From NCBI RefSeq assembly GCF_003568665.1, contig NZ_QXMH01000001.1:2108001-2172000 (forward strand): DNA of 64,000 bases. Reading direction: 5' to 3'. Below, in pieces: positions 35,024 through 44,200 of this stretch. The stretch is from Chitinophaga alhagiae (GTDB taxonomy: Bacteria; Bacteroidota; Bacteroidia; Chitinophagales; Chitinophagaceae). How positions within the stretch are numbered: position 1 is the stretch's first letter; the number at the start of each line of letters is the position of its first letter. Under the pieces are notes generated by a model, which was not told where the DNA came from, searched no databases, and saw only the letters and a list, made by a program, of their open reading frames with translations. A program made the position numbers and the translations under genes.

Positions 35024-35326
35024 ATGGCTATGAACCCGATTGGCAACCTGAATAAAGTATTTGAAAGCCGCATCCGCCTGGGTGTTATGAGCGTATTGAT
35101 GGTGAACGAGGAAGTGAGCTTTAATGACCTGAAGGAAATGCTGGAGGTAACGGACGGCAACCTTGCTTCGCACCTGGGCACGCTGGAAGAAAATGCATAC
35201 ATCAAGGTGCATAAAGGGTTTATTGGCCGTAAAACAAATACTACCTACTCTATTACCAAAACCGGCGAAAAGGCTTTCAAGGGTCACCTGGCGGCCCTGG
35301 AGGCGATGATCAAATTCAGCCAGTAA
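35024..35326 (+). CDS. Winged-helix DNA-binding transcriptional regulator
   Basis: A 100-residue protein that is essentially one winged-helix domain (ArsR/MarR-like): FESRIRLGVMSVLMVNEEVS, then FNDLKEMLEVTDGNLASHLG as recognition region and a wing containing Gly and Tyr. No cysteine metal site or effector domain is present. Starts at 35024 or 35030 are both possible. This short family is common in Bacteroidota and probably regulates its own operon. Confidence 0.88.
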   Translation: MAMNPIGNLNKVFESRIRLGVMSVLMVNEEVSFNDLKEMLEVTDGNLASHLGTLEENAYIKVHKGFIGRKTNTTYSITKTGEKAFKGHLAALEAMIKFSQ

Positions 35327-35335
35327 ATTTCCCGC

Positions 35336-35692
35336 ATGCAAACAGTTCGCAACAGGCTGCGCAGTTTCCGCTTTGCTTTCAACGGCATACTGGCTTTTCT
35401 GCGCAGCGAGCCCAATGGCCGCATTCACCTGGCGGCTACCGCGGCAGTGATAGCGCTGGCCTGCTGGTTGCGGTGTACGCTAACGGAATGGGTGCTGCTA
35501 ACACTGGTAATGGCCCTCGTCTGGATCACTGAAATGCTGAACACCGCCATTGAAAAGGTGATGGACCACCTCAGCCCCGAACGTCACCCCGCTGTTAAAT
35601 GGATCAAGGATGTGGCGGCCGGCGCGGTGCTGGTGGCGGCTATTGCCGCGGTGGTAACAGGGCTGCTGATCTTTATCCCGAAATTTATCTGA
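35336..35692 (+). CDS. dgkA: Diacylglycerol kinase family protein (undecaprenol/DAG kinase)
   Basis: A 118-residue inner-membrane kinase with three transmembrane helices. The active-site motif EMLNTAIEKVMD (about 62-73) and the later KDVAAGAVLVAA match DgkA-type kinases. It should phosphorylate undecaprenol or diacylglycerol with ATP to recycle lipid carriers for cell-wall synthesis. It is the last gene of the operon; a strong bidirectional terminator follows. Confidence 0.92.
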   Translation: MQTVRNRLRSFRFAFNGILAFLRSEPNGRIHLAATAAVIALACWLRCTLTEWVLLTLVMALVWITEMLNTAIEKVMDHLSPERHPAVKWIKDVAAGAVLVAAIAAVVTGLLIFIPKFI

Positions 35693-35707
35693 ATCCGTAC
35701 AACTATA

Positions 35708-35751
35708 AAACGAAAGAGGGCGCACCATTGCAGGTGCGCCCTCTTTCGTTT
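35708..35751. terminator. Bidirectional terminator after dgkA
   Basis: A 19-bp perfect stem (35708-35726 with 35733-35751) with a 6-nt loop, bounded by A and T runs. It separates dgkA from the convergent 1122-residue gene. Confidence 0.92.
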
Positions 35752-35769
35752 ATATAAAATAATTTGGTC

Positions 35770-38700
35770 TTAAAAGTCAACTCCCATGGCAAAGGTAAAC
35801 AGCGGTTTGCCGCGGAAGAAGCCGGTCATGGGCCAGCCGGCATCTACCCGCATGAAATAGCCCAGCAGCGTGGTTCTGGCGCCAAAGCCATAACCGCCAA
35901 CAAACGGCCCCAGGAAACCTTCCTTGATGCGTACGGTAATACCGTCAGGGCTGGAATACGTGGTGTAGTTGGCGTCCTTGAAGCTCAGCTTCTGGTTCCA
36001 GGCGGTACCGATGTCTATGAAGCTCATCAGTTGCAGGTTCCGGAGAAATGCTGAATTGATGGGTTTGTCAAGGAAGGTGGAGAACACCGGCAAGCGCAGC
36101 TCTGTATTCATCAGCATTACGTTGTTGCCGTTCTTGATGTTCTGTTTGTAACCGCGCATGTTCACCGCCAGCGTCTGGTAGGCGTAATTGTCCTGTGATA
36201 TCGGCGTGTTCCGGTAAATGTCTGGTTTAATGAGCCAGTTGTCTACCCCGCCCAGGAAGTAGATCAGTTTACGGCTGCCCCAGGACATATCTACCGCAAA
36301 ACGGGTAGCCCAGATGAAGTTGCGGTGAATTTCAACGTAGTGGCGTATTTCACCGCCCATGTTGTAAGTAAGTTTGCCTTTGGGCGTTACTTCGTTGAAC
36401 AGGGTATTGCGGTTGCTCTTGATCTGCGCCATCAGGTCGCCATACACCTTGTAACGGGTGCCTTTGTAAATATTGATGGCGGGGTTGAGCGTGTTGTCAT
36501 GCACATACTCGAGCCGTGCCAGTACGTTGGTTTCCTTGAAGTTCTGCTCTTTCAGGGAGGGTACGTCATTGGCCAGCACTACCAGCTCGTCTGTACGGAT
36601 GCCGCCCATCAGGCGGATGCTGCGCACTACGTCAAACGGATATCTCACTTCCAGCTGGTAGATATTGGTTTTATTCTTGATGGGGTAGGTGCCCGCGGTG
36701 GTGTCTGTATACACGCCCAGCGCCGCCTTGTCTACCTTGCGGTAGTAGGTGAACTTGTAGTCGAACCGTCTCTTCAGGTAAGAAAAAGAGAACATGTACT
36801 CTGTACCGTCAAGCGCCAGCGGAATACGGAAGGCCCCGTTGAACTTGAAATCTTCCATCAGGTCGCTCACACCTATGCGCACCAGGCCGTTCACCGGGTC
36901 TGTTAGCCGGATGGGGGAACTGGGCGGCCCAAAGTAGGGCTGGTACTTGTTCATGAGCACCGAGTTGTCTATCTGCGCTACCAGGTAGTCTGAAGAGAAC
37001 TTGAGCTTGTAGTTGCTCAACCGCGCCAGCTTCAGCACCGGCGGCTCTTCGCGGGTTTCGCGGGCCAGTATGGTGGCGGCGCTGGTGGTATCTGCGGGCT
37101 CGTTGCCGAACTCGTTCAGGAAGAAATCATTTTGTTTGGTGGCCGTATCTTTCTGGTAGTAGCTGGGCAGCCCCAGCTTGAGGCTGTCTTCATGTATTTT
37201 CTGCGCCATGAAGCGTGTGGGCCTGGCCGTTACATTCCTGCGGCGGAGGGTGTTGGTATCCACTTTCAGTTTATACAGCCTTTTATAGTCGCCTATCTGC
37301 ACTACTTCAGACACCATGCCCTGGTCCCCGGCAATGCGGGATTCCTTGATGCCGTACTGGTAGTTAGTAACCGGGAACACGTAGGTAGAGTCATTGGTGA
37401 TGGTCACTACCTGCACAGAGTCTGGTGCTGTAGAGCCGTAATCCGCCAGGGCGGAGTCAAGCTCTTCCTTGTCGGGGTTATGCAGTATTTCCGCGCCTAC
37501 AAAGAACAGGGAGTCTACGCCCGCTCTTTCCGCCTTGAAGAAACCGGCGTAGCGGTTGTTGATGCCATTGGCATCGCTTACAAAGGTGAAGTGGGTGGTA
37601 TTGTACTGCACCGGCAGGCGGGCGTTGCCATAGGGCAGGTCCGTCAGCTGGGAAATCTGTTTTTCGGAAGACTTGTTCCAGTTATCTATCAGGAAAATAT
37701 TGTACCGGTTATGGGGCAGCACCGTATCTGCGCTGCGCGCCTTGGTAGAGGGCCGGTTGGAGGAGTAGATAATGCCGCTTTTGCCGGGGAAGGCCACAAA
37801 AGACGGGTCCAGGTCATCATACACATCGTTGGTGATCTGTTCCGTTTTGCCGTTGCTGATGCTGTAGGTGAAAATGTCTGTATGCCCGTTCTTCACGGCA
37901 GACAGCAGCAGGGAATTATCGAACTCAAAGAAATACTTCATATCTATTACCCGGTCAAACTGCGGGAGGTCTTGCCGGATGGTGGTTTTACTGATCAGGT
38001 CGTACACCATCAGTTTGGTTTTGCCCTCGTGCTCGTAAACAATGGCCAGGCGGTTGCCTTTCTGGTTCCAGGCCAGCAGCGGGTAGTTGGGGTCCAGCTT
38101 GGACGTGAGCTGCCGCACGCCGCTTCTCAGCAGTACTTTGGAAGTGCTCCAGCCAAGGTTGATCTTCACTTTATACAGGCCTTTGGTGTATTCTACCACG
38201 GCGTAGCTCCGGTTTTGGGGATTGGCCTGGTAGCGGAAATAGTCCTTTTTCCCGATTTCGTGAGAAACAACGCCGGTGCCGCGTGTTACCTGCCGGCGGC
38301 GGCGGTTGTCTTCCTGGTAACGCCGCAGGGTGTAGAGCATGAAGTCTTTCTGGGCGTCTTTGGGCTTCATGTGCAGCACCTGCTCAAAACCTTTCTTGAG
38401 GCCCCGGTTAATGCGGGTGATGTACATCAGGTAAGGCACCGCGTCTTTCCCGAATTTGCTTTCCACGTAATACCAGAAAGCCTGCCCTGCCAGCAGCGGC
38501 TTGTCAAAGGCCAGCTGGTTAAAAGTGGCGTATTTGCCGGACAGCATGGTGGCTTTCAGTTCGTCATCCAGTTTGGCGTTCCAGTTTTCAGCGGCATAGG
38601 CTATGAAACCGTCTGTAAACCAGTTGGGGAAATCTATCAGCACGGCGTTGCCGGCAAATTCCCCGATGTCTTCCCCGAACAGCAGGGTTTCCAGCATCAC

Positions 38701-39138
38701 CCGGGCTATGCCCTGGCGGATCTGCCGGCGCAGGTTGGCATGGTCCCCGTCAAAATACACCAGCAGCTTGTTGCCCACCAGTTTGGTGACACCGCCGGTA
38801 TTCTGCCAGTCAATACCCATGCCTATGTTGGATTGTTTGAACTCTCCGAAGTTGTTATACACCACAATATTTACCTTCTGCCGGAAGGTGTACTCCATAA
38901 ATTCTTCCATGGAGGGCAGCTCCCTTTCGGCCGTTTGTGCAACATACTTTCCGAGTTCCAGACCGTTTTGGGCAAAATAGGTATTGAAGTGACGGGTGGT
39001 GTAAAAACGCCATTTGAAGTTTTTGTACTGAACCCGGTTTTGGCCAAATTCAACCGTATTCGTCTGTGCCTGAACGTGAAACGTGCCAATCAATAGGATA
39101 AAGGAAAGAATGAATGACCTGGTAATAAATCGGTTCAT
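35770..39138 (-). CDS. Large secreted protein: peptidase-MA-like domain, TolB-like beta-propeller and C-terminal Omp85-like barrel
   Basis: A 1122-residue protein with a signal peptide (cleavage near residue 24, V-Q-A-Q). Residues about 30-285 resemble the peptidase-MA/gluzincin fold: the N-W-F-T-D-G-F-I-A-Y segment is the usual P-x-W-x-x-E-G-x-A, but the HExxH position reads IRQGIARVMLE, so zinc catalysis is absent. A TolB-like propeller (about 290-560) shows repeats such as LAWNQKGNRLAIVYEH and TDIFTYSISNGKTEQITND. The C-terminal 350 residues look like a BamA/Omp85 surface-antigen barrel and end in F-A-M-G-V-D-F. The result is an outer-membrane protein whose N-terminal domains face the periplasm. 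It stands alone and its function is not known. Confidence 0.82.
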   Translation of the reverse strand: MNRFITRSFILSFILLIGTFHVQAQTNTVEFGQNRVQYKNFKWRFYTTRHFNTYFAQNGLELGKYVAQTAERELPSMEEFMEYTFRQKVNIVVYNNFGEFKQSNIGMGIDWQNTGGVTKLVGNKLLVYFDGDHANLRRQIRQGIARVMLETLLFGEDIGEFAGNAVLIDFPNWFTDGFIAYAAENWNAKLDDELKATMLSGKYATFNQLAFDKPLLAGQAFWYYVESKFGKDAVPYLMYITRINRGLKKGFEQVLHMKPKDAQKDFMLYTLRRYQEDNRRRRQVTRGTGVVSHEIGKKDYFRYQANPQNRSYAVVEYTKGLYKVKINLGWSTSKVLLRSGVRQLTSKLDPNYPLLAWNQKGNRLAIVYEHEGKTKLMVYDLISKTTIRQDLPQFDRVIDMKYFFEFDNSLLLSAVKNGHTDIFTYSISNGKTEQITNDVYDDLDPSFVAFPGKSGIIYSSNRPSTKARSADTVLPHNRYNIFLIDNWNKSSEKQISQLTDLPYGNARLPVQYNTTHFTFVSDANGINNRYAGFFKAERAGVDSLFFVGAEILHNPDKEELDSALADYGSTAPDSVQVVTITNDSTYVFPVTNYQYGIKESRIAGDQGMVSEVVQIGDYKRLYKLKVDTNTLRRRNVTARPTRFMAQKIHEDSLKLGLPSYYQKDTATKQNDFFLNEFGNEPADTTSAATILARETREEPPVLKLARLSNYKLKFSSDYLVAQIDNSVLMNKYQPYFGPPSSPIRLTDPVNGLVRIGVSDLMEDFKFNGAFRIPLALDGTEYMFSFSYLKRRFDYKFTYYRKVDKAALGVYTDTTAGTYPIKNKTNIYQLEVRYPFDVVRSIRLMGGIRTDELVVLANDVPSLKEQNFKETNVLARLEYVHDNTLNPAINIYKGTRYKVYGDLMAQIKSNRNTLFNEVTPKGKLTYNMGGEIRHYVEIHRNFIWATRFAVDMSWGSRKLIYFLGGVDNWLIKPDIYRNTPISQDNYAYQTLAVNMRGYKQNIKNGNNVMLMNTELRLPVFSTFLDKPINSAFLRNLQLMSFIDIGTAWNQKLSFKDANYTTYSSPDGITVRIKEGFLGPFVGGYGFGARTTLLGYFMRVDAGWPMTGFFRGKPLFTFAMGVDF

Positions 39139-39195
39139 ACGGAAAGTATTGATAATATTGTGTTGTAAATTAAAATTAGCAAAAATCGTTCAACA

Positions 39196-39858
39196 ATGCT
39201 TGAAATCAAATATTTCACGGTGAATCCTTTCCAGGAAAACACTTATGTCCTTATAAACGAAAAAAAGCAGTGTATCATTATAGACCCGGGCTTTTATTAT
39301 GAAAATGAACGGGAGGAGTTCCTTCGGTTTATACGGGAAAACGGGCTGGAGGTTGTCCGGCTCCTCAACACCCACTGCCACCTTGACCATATATTCGGTA
39401 ATGCGCTGGTGACCAGAACGTTTGGCGTGGGGCTGGAAATTCATGAAAAAGACCAGGTGGTGCTGGACCGTTCCCCCCAGTCTGGCCTGATGTACAACCT
39501 GCCTTTTGAGCCGTCTCCCATGCCGGAAAGTTACCTCAGGGAAGGGGAAAAAGTGATTTTTGGGGAAGACGAGCTGGAGATCCGCTTTACCCCGGGCCAC
39601 TCCCCGGGCAGCATTTCCCTGTATTGCGCCCAACAGCAATTTGTAATAGCGGGGGATGTGTTATTTAAACAAAGCGTGGGCCGGTCAGACTTTCCCGGAG
39701 GTAATTTTGACACACTGGCCCGCAGCATCCGGGAGCAGCTGTACACCCTGCCGGACAATACGGTGGTATACCCCGGCCATGGCCCTTCCACCACCATCGG
39801 GTTTGAGAAGGTACACAACCCTTTTGTGCCGGAAGACCCGTCAACGCGGTTTGCGTGA
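39196..39858 (+). CDS. MBL-fold metallo-hydrolase (glyoxalase II-like)
   Basis: A 220-residue beta-lactamase-fold hydrolase. The zinc motif is THCHLDH (about 59-65), with a later His in FTPGHSPGS and Asp in IAGDVLF, and a final His in VYPGHGP. Such proteins hydrolyse thioesters such as lactoylglutathione or other activated esters; the substrate is not assignable. The last 18 bp overlap the 3' end of the convergent flippase gene. Confidence 0.92.
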   Translation: MLEIKYFTVNPFQENTYVLINEKKQCIIIDPGFYYENEREEFLRFIRENGLEVVRLLNTHCHLDHIFGNALVTRTFGVGLEIHEKDQVVLDRSPQSGLMYNLPFEPSPMPESYLREGEKVIFGEDELEIRFTPGHSPGSISLYCAQQQFVIAGDVLFKQSVGRSDFPGGNFDTLARSIREQLYTLPDNTVVYPGHGPSTTIGFEKVHNPFVPEDPSTRFA

Positions 39859-41328
39859 AAGCAGGGCGGCCACTTCGCGCCGCTCCACCAGCAATATAAC
39901 TGCCATGTATATAGCCAGTCCGGCCACCCCGCAGGCATGCACGGTGATCATGCCGGGGTGCAGGGAGCGGACCCAGGCGTGGGCTATGTAAATAAGCCCT
40001 GCCAGCCCCAGGTAGAAGAGTATGCGCCCCACGTCATACGGTACCGGGTAATATTTTTGTCCCAGCAGGTAAGAAGATACCATCATGAACGCATAACAGA
40101 TAAAGGTGGCCCATGCGGAGCCGGTGTACCCGTATTCAGGTATCCACAGGATGTTCAGCACAATGGTGATCAGGGCGCCGGCCAGGGTAATGTACGCTCC
40201 TGTCATGTTCCGGTTGGTGAGCTTGTACCATACCGTGAGGTTATAATAGATACCTACAAAAACGGTCCCCATTGTCAGTATGGGCACTATATGCAGGCCT
40301 TCCGCGTACCGTTTGTCTTTTCCCAGCGTAATGAACAGCCCCCACAGGTCCAGGAACAGGGATACCACCAGAAAAACCGCTCCCAGCGCCATGGCAAAGA
40401 ATTTAAGCACGCGGGCGTAAGTGAGCTGGGCGTCTTCGTTGCGGCTCTGGTTGAAAAAGAACGGTTCCGCCCCCATGCGGAAAACGTTGATGAAAATAGT
40501 GACCAGCGCGGTCAGTTTGTACACCGCGCCGAAAATCCCCAGCTGCGTGTCTGTCTCTTCCTTGGGGTAGGGGTATACCTGGGCAAATACCAGCCGGCTC
40601 AGCATCTCGTTGATCATGCCGCCAAAGCCTACGATCAGCAGCGGGAGGCTGTAGCGCATCACTTCCTTCCACAGCACTTTGTCAAACACCCAGCGGAAAA
40701 CGGTCAGTTCCTTGTACAGGAACAGCAGCGCCATGGCGCTGGCCAGCAGGTTAGACAGTACAAAATACCCTACGTTGAAAGCAGGGTTGTACCAGCTGAC
40801 CATCCCTTTTTGGGCCAGCCAGGGGCATACTATCAGGAAAAAAATGCTCAGCCCTATCTGCGTAACAATGGTCAGTACTTTTACCAGCGCATATTTCCGG
40901 GGCCTGCCTTCCTGCCGCAGCATGGCAAAAGGCAGGGTGGCCAGGGTATCAAAAAAAACAATGCCGGCCGTGAGCGTGATCAGGGTCTCGTGCCCCCTGA
41001 TGCGCAGCAGGTCTGCCACCTGCCCGGTGCCGGCCAGCAGCAGGGCGGTAAAAACGGTGGTGCTCACCAGCATAGACACGCAAAGGGTATTGTACAGCCT
41101 GGACTTGTCCGTATGCTGCACAAAGCGGAAAAAACTGGTTTCCAGCCCGTAGGTGAAAACGATGTTCAGAAAGGGAATAACGGCATAGATCTGGGTAACC
41201 ACCCCATACTCGTCTGCCGGCATAAGACCGGTCAGGAATAACTGCAGTACAAACCCGAGGAACCTGTGTACAATGGTGGGCACGCCGTACCAGATGGTTT
41301 GCCCCGCCAGTTTTTTAATATTTCCCAA
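39841..41328 (-). CDS. Polysaccharide/lipid flippase of the MOP superfamily
   Basis: A 495-residue membrane protein with 12-14 predicted helices, starting KLAGQTIWYGVPTIVHRF, the typical N-terminus of Wzx-like polysaccharide transporters. Charged loops and a Gly in AIPFLNIVFTYGLETSFFRF are characteristic. It likely moves a lipid-linked sugar across the inner membrane. The gene lies 33 bp after arfB in the same direction. Its stop codon and the convergent MBL gene's stop overlap within 18 bp. Confidence 0.88.
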   Translation of the reverse strand: MGNIKKLAGQTIWYGVPTIVHRFLGFVLQLFLTGLMPADEYGVVTQIYAVIPFLNIVFTYGLETSFFRFVQHTDKSRLYNTLCVSMLVSTTVFTALLLAGTGQVADLLRIRGHETLITLTAGIVFFDTLATLPFAMLRQEGRPRKYALVKVLTIVTQIGLSIFFLIVCPWLAQKGMVSWYNPAFNVGYFVLSNLLASAMALLFLYKELTVFRWVFDKVLWKEVMRYSLPLLIVGFGGMINEMLSRLVFAQVYPYPKEETDTQLGIFGAVYKLTALVTIFINVFRMGAEPFFFNQSRNEDAQLTYARVLKFFAMALGAVFLVVSLFLDLWGLFITLGKDKRYAEGLHIVPILTMGTVFVGIYYNLTVWYKLTNRNMTGAYITLAGALITIVLNILWIPEYGYTGSAWATFICYAFMMVSSYLLGQKYYPVPYDVGRILFYLGLAGLIYIAHAWVRSLHPGMITVHACGVAGLAIYMAVILLVERREVAALLSRKPR

Positions 41329-41361
41329 TGCGCTGAATTTGCTTCAAAAATAGGCGTTGGC

Positions 41362-41763
41362 TTATTCGTATCCAAAGTTATTGCGGCGGTTGCCCTTTTT
41401 CTCGCTCAGCCGCTTTTTGAACTGGATGCGTTTTTCTATCATGGCCCGTGTGGGTTTTACCTTGATGCGTTTTTTGGGCACTACGAGAGATTGTGCAATG
41501 AGGCGGTTCATCTTTTTGATCACCTCCGCCTTGTTGCCCAACTGGCTGCGCTCCGTTTGCGACTTTACCTGCAGCAGCCCGTCCGCATTGAGCCTGCCGC
41601 CCAGCTTCTGCAGCAGCAGCGCCTTTTGCGCTTCCGTGAGCATGGCCGAGGCGGCAATGTCAAAATAACCCTCCACCATGGTTTCCACCTTGTTCACGTT
41701 TTGGCCGCCTTTACCGCCGCTGCGCGCTGTTTTAAATTTTATTTCCGGTGATACGTCGGGCAT
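41362..41763 (-). CDS. arfB: Alternative ribosome-rescue factor ArfB-like peptidyl-tRNA hydrolase
   Basis: A 133-residue release-factor-domain protein. The catalytic GGQ motif is in SGGKGGQNVNKVET (about 16-29). The C-terminus is Lys/Arg-rich (KKRIKVKPTRAMIEKRIQFK), like ArfB/YaeJ, which inserts it into the empty mRNA channel. It lacks the codon-recognition domain of RF1/RF2. It rescues stalled ribosomes by releasing nascent peptide. The start at 41763 gives the family-length protein; longer in-frame starts upstream lie in the divergent dtd promoter region and are rejected. Confidence 0.9.
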   Translation of the reverse strand: MPDVSPEIKFKTARSGGKGGQNVNKVETMVEGYFDIAASAMLTEAQKALLLQKLGGRLNADGLLQVKSQTERSQLGNKAEVIKKMNRLIAQSLVVPKKRIKVKPTRAMIEKRIQFKKRLSEKKGNRRNNFGYE

Positions 41764-41842
41764 AAAGCATTTCTTATCTTTAAACGCAAAAGTAAAGGGA
41801 TTTCGGGGGATATGCACTTCCCCGCCAAAGGAATAACAACAG

Positions 41843-42295
41843 ATGAAAGCAGTTATACAGCGGGTGAGCAGTGCTGCCGTGGCCATTAACGGCACGGTAA
41901 GATCAGCCATAGAAGAAGGTTTGCTGGTATTGCTGGGCATTGAGGACGCAGATGGCGATGAGGATATTGCCTGGCTCAGCAACAAGATCGTGAACCTGCG
42001 CATCTTTAACGATGAGGCGGGCGTTATGAACCGCAGCCTGCTGGAAACGGGCGGCGGCCTGCTGCTGGTCAGCCAGTTCACCCTGCATGCCTCTACCAGG
42101 AAAGGCAACCGCCCCTCCTATTTAAAAGCCAGCAAACCCCCGGTTGCCATTCCCCTGTACGAAAAAATGAAGGCCCAACTGGAGCTGGACCTCGGGAAAA
42201 GCATCGGCACCGGCGAGTTTGGGGCGGATATGCAGGTAAGCCTGCTCAACAACGGGCCGGTCACTATTATCATTGATACAAAAAACCGCGAATAA
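41843..42295 (+). CDS. dtd: D-aminoacyl-tRNA deacylase
   Basis: A 150-residue enzyme that removes D-amino acids from tRNA. It starts MKAVIQRVSSAAVAINGTV and carries the active-site motifs SQFTLHA and NGPVTI that define Dtd. Length is normal. It overlaps the next gene by one base (TAATG), so they are translationally coupled. The region to the divergent arfB gene is 79 bp. Confidence 0.96.
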   Translation: MKAVIQRVSSAAVAINGTVRSAIEEGLLVLLGIEDADGDEDIAWLSNKIVNLRIFNDEAGVMNRSLLETGGGLLLVSQFTLHASTRKGNRPSYLKASKPPVAIPLYEKMKAQLELDLGKSIGTGEFGADMQVSLLNNGPVTIIIDTKNRE

Positions 42296-42627
42296 TGAGC
42301 ATCACCATCCAGGAAGCCCAGGAAAAAGTAGACCAATGGATACAGACCACCGGCGTGCGCTATTTCTCCGAGCTGACCAACATGGCCATTCTCACAGAAG
42401 AAGTGGGAGAAGTGGCGCGTATCATGGCCCGCCAGTACGGCGACCAGTCTTTCAAGGAATCCGATAAAAAGAAGGAGCTGGCGGATGAACTGGCAGACGT
42501 GCTCTGGGTACTGCTCTGCCTGGCCAACCAGACGGGCATAGACCTGACGGCGGCCCTGGAGAAGAACTTCGAAAAGAAAACGCTGCGGGACGGGAACCGC
42601 CACCGCGATAATGAGAAACTAAGATGA
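42295..42627 (+). CDS. MazG-like nucleotide pyrophosphohydrolase
   Basis: A 110-residue all-alpha NTP pyrophosphohydrolase. The divalent-metal motifs are EEVGEVARIMAR and ELADELADVLWV, with the acidic ExxE/ExxD residues in place. It starts at ATG overlapping the dtd stop. It hydrolyses noncanonical or excess NTPs to monophosphates. A housecleaning role is likely; the substrate is not known. glyS follows after 54 bp. Confidence 0.92.
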   Translation: MSITIQEAQEKVDQWIQTTGVRYFSELTNMAILTEEVGEVARIMARQYGDQSFKESDKKKELADELADVLWVLLCLANQTGIDLTAALEKNFEKKTLRDGNRHRDNEKLR

Positions 42628-42667
42628 ATATGTTATTAATGTAATACGTTGTTTCAAAATTCAAATT

Positions 42668-42675
42668 TATCTTTG
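42668..42675 (+). promoter_or_regulatory. -7 promoter element directly before glyS
   Basis: TATCTTTG, identical to the elements before mfd and gatB. Transcription would start about 3 nt before the ATG at 42682, giving a nearly leaderless mRNA. A TTG 16 bp upstream is too close for the normal -33. Confidence 0.5.
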
Positions 42676-42681
42676 CGCCCT

Positions 42682-44112
42682 ATGGCAACAGATCAGAACA
42701 AGTTCCAGGCGATCATTTCGCATTGTAAGGAATACGGTTTTATTTTCCAGTCCAGCGAAATATACGACGGGCTGAGCGCGGTGTACGACTATGGCCAGTA
42801 TGGCGCCCAGCTGAAAAAAAATATCCGCGACTATTGGTGGAAGAGCATGACGCAAATGCATGAAAACATTGTGGGCATAGACGCTGCCATTTTTATGCAT
42901 CCTACCACCTGGAAAGCGTCAGGGCACGTGGACAATTTCAGTGACCCGATGATCGACAATAAAGACAGCAACAAACGTTACCGGGTAGACCACCTCATTG
43001 AAGGTTTTGCCGAAACACTGGAGGCAGACGCCGCCGCCGCGCTCATTGCGCAAATGGAAGAACTGCTGAAAGAGAATGATTTTGCCGGTCTGAAAAAGCT
43101 GATCGAAGACAATAAAATAAAATGCGCCGTGAGCGGTACCGTTAACTGGACGGACGTGCGCCAGTTCAACCTGATGTTTTCCACCCAGTTGGGCAGCGTG
43201 TCTGAAGAAGCCAGCGAAATTTACCTGCGCCCGGAAACCGCGCAGGGCATTTTTGTGAATTTCCTTAACGTGCAGAAAACGGGCCGCATGAAAATACCGT
43301 TCGGTATTGCGCAGGTGGGCAAGGCATTCCGTAACGAAATTGTGGCCCGCCAGTTCGTGTTCCGCATGCGGGAGTTTGAGCAGATGGAAATGCAGTTCTT
43401 CATCCGCCCCGGCACGCAAAAAGAATGGTATGCCTACTGGAAAGAAGAACGGATGAAATGGCACAAGAGCCTGGGCCTCAACCCGGCCAACCTGCAGTAT
43501 CACGACCACGTGAAGCTGGCGCACTATGCGGATGCGGCGGTAGACATTGAATACAATTTCCCCATCGGTTTCAAGGAGGTGGAAGGCATTCACTCCCGCA
43601 CAGATTTCGACTTAAGCCAGCACCAGCAATATTCCGGTAAAAAGCTGCAGTACTTTGACCCGGAGATCAACCAGAATTACATTCCTTATGTAGTGGAGAC
43701 TTCTATTGGTCTTGACCGCTGCTGCCTGATGATACTCAGCGAAGCGTACGAAGAGCAGGACCTGAGCACGGCGGAGAAACAAGACAGCCGCGTGGTGCTG
43801 AAGTTCCCGGCCAAGCTGGCGCCCATCAAACTGGCGGTGCTGCCGCTCACTAAAAAAGACGGCCTGCCGGAGATAGCCCGCGAGCTGATGGCGGAATGCA
43901 AGCAGCACTTCTATTGTTATTACGAGGAGAAAGACAGCATCGGCAAACGCTACCGCCGCCAGGACGCTATTGGCACGCCCTTCTGCGTAACCATAGACCA
44001 CCAGACGAAAGAAGACGGTACCGTTACCATCCGCCACCGGGATTCTATGGCGCAGGAACGTGTTCCCATGGCGCAGGTGAAGGAAATAGTAATGAAGAAG
44101 ATAATGGAATAG
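42682..44112 (+). CDS. glyS: Glycine--tRNA ligase (alpha2 type)
   Basis: A 476-residue single-chain class II synthetase. The motif 2 area reads RPETAQGIFVNFLNV and KAFRNEIVARQFVFRMREFE. The family's Y/F-rich N-terminus (KEYGFIFQSSEIY) is present. It is the archaeal/eukaryotic-like homodimer found in Bacteroidota, not the alpha2-beta2 enzyme. The ATG at 42682 fits the promoter; an upstream in-frame ATG at 42649 would precede the predicted transcript start. A strong terminator follows the stop. Confidence 0.95.
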   Translation: MATDQNKFQAIISHCKEYGFIFQSSEIYDGLSAVYDYGQYGAQLKKNIRDYWWKSMTQMHENIVGIDAAIFMHPTTWKASGHVDNFSDPMIDNKDSNKRYRVDHLIEGFAETLEADAAAALIAQMEELLKENDFAGLKKLIEDNKIKCAVSGTVNWTDVRQFNLMFSTQLGSVSEEASEIYLRPETAQGIFVNFLNVQKTGRMKIPFGIAQVGKAFRNEIVARQFVFRMREFEQMEMQFFIRPGTQKEWYAYWKEERMKWHKSLGLNPANLQYHDHVKLAHYADAAVDIEYNFPIGFKEVEGIHSRTDFDLSQHQQYSGKKLQYFDPEINQNYIPYVVETSIGLDRCCLMILSEAYEEQDLSTAEKQDSRVVLKFPAKLAPIKLAVLPLTKKDGLPEIARELMAECKQHFYCYYEEKDSIGKRYRRQDAIGTPFCVTIDHQTKEDGTVTIRHRDSMAQERVPMAQVKEIVMKKIME

Positions 44113-44130
44113 TTAGCAGTTGACTATAAG

Positions 44131-44173
44131 AAAGGAAGCGGGTGTATCAAACTTTGATACACCCGCTTCCTTT
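44131..44173. terminator. Bidirectional terminator between glyS and the flavin reductase gene
   Basis: A perfect 20-bp stem (44131-44150 with 44154-44173) with a 3-nt loop, flanked by A and T runs on the two strands. Confidence 0.92.
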
Positions 44174-44200
44174 ATAGACATGCGTGGCCGGCCGGTTTCA

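Noticed and set aside
37132..39096. A 654-codon open frame opposite the large pseudo-peptidase gene
   Set aside because: Antisense shadow without family signature; the minus-strand gene has signal peptide and domains.
41764..42108. N-terminal extension of arfB
   Set aside because: It would run antisense to dtd; the 133-residue protein from 41763 has the family length.
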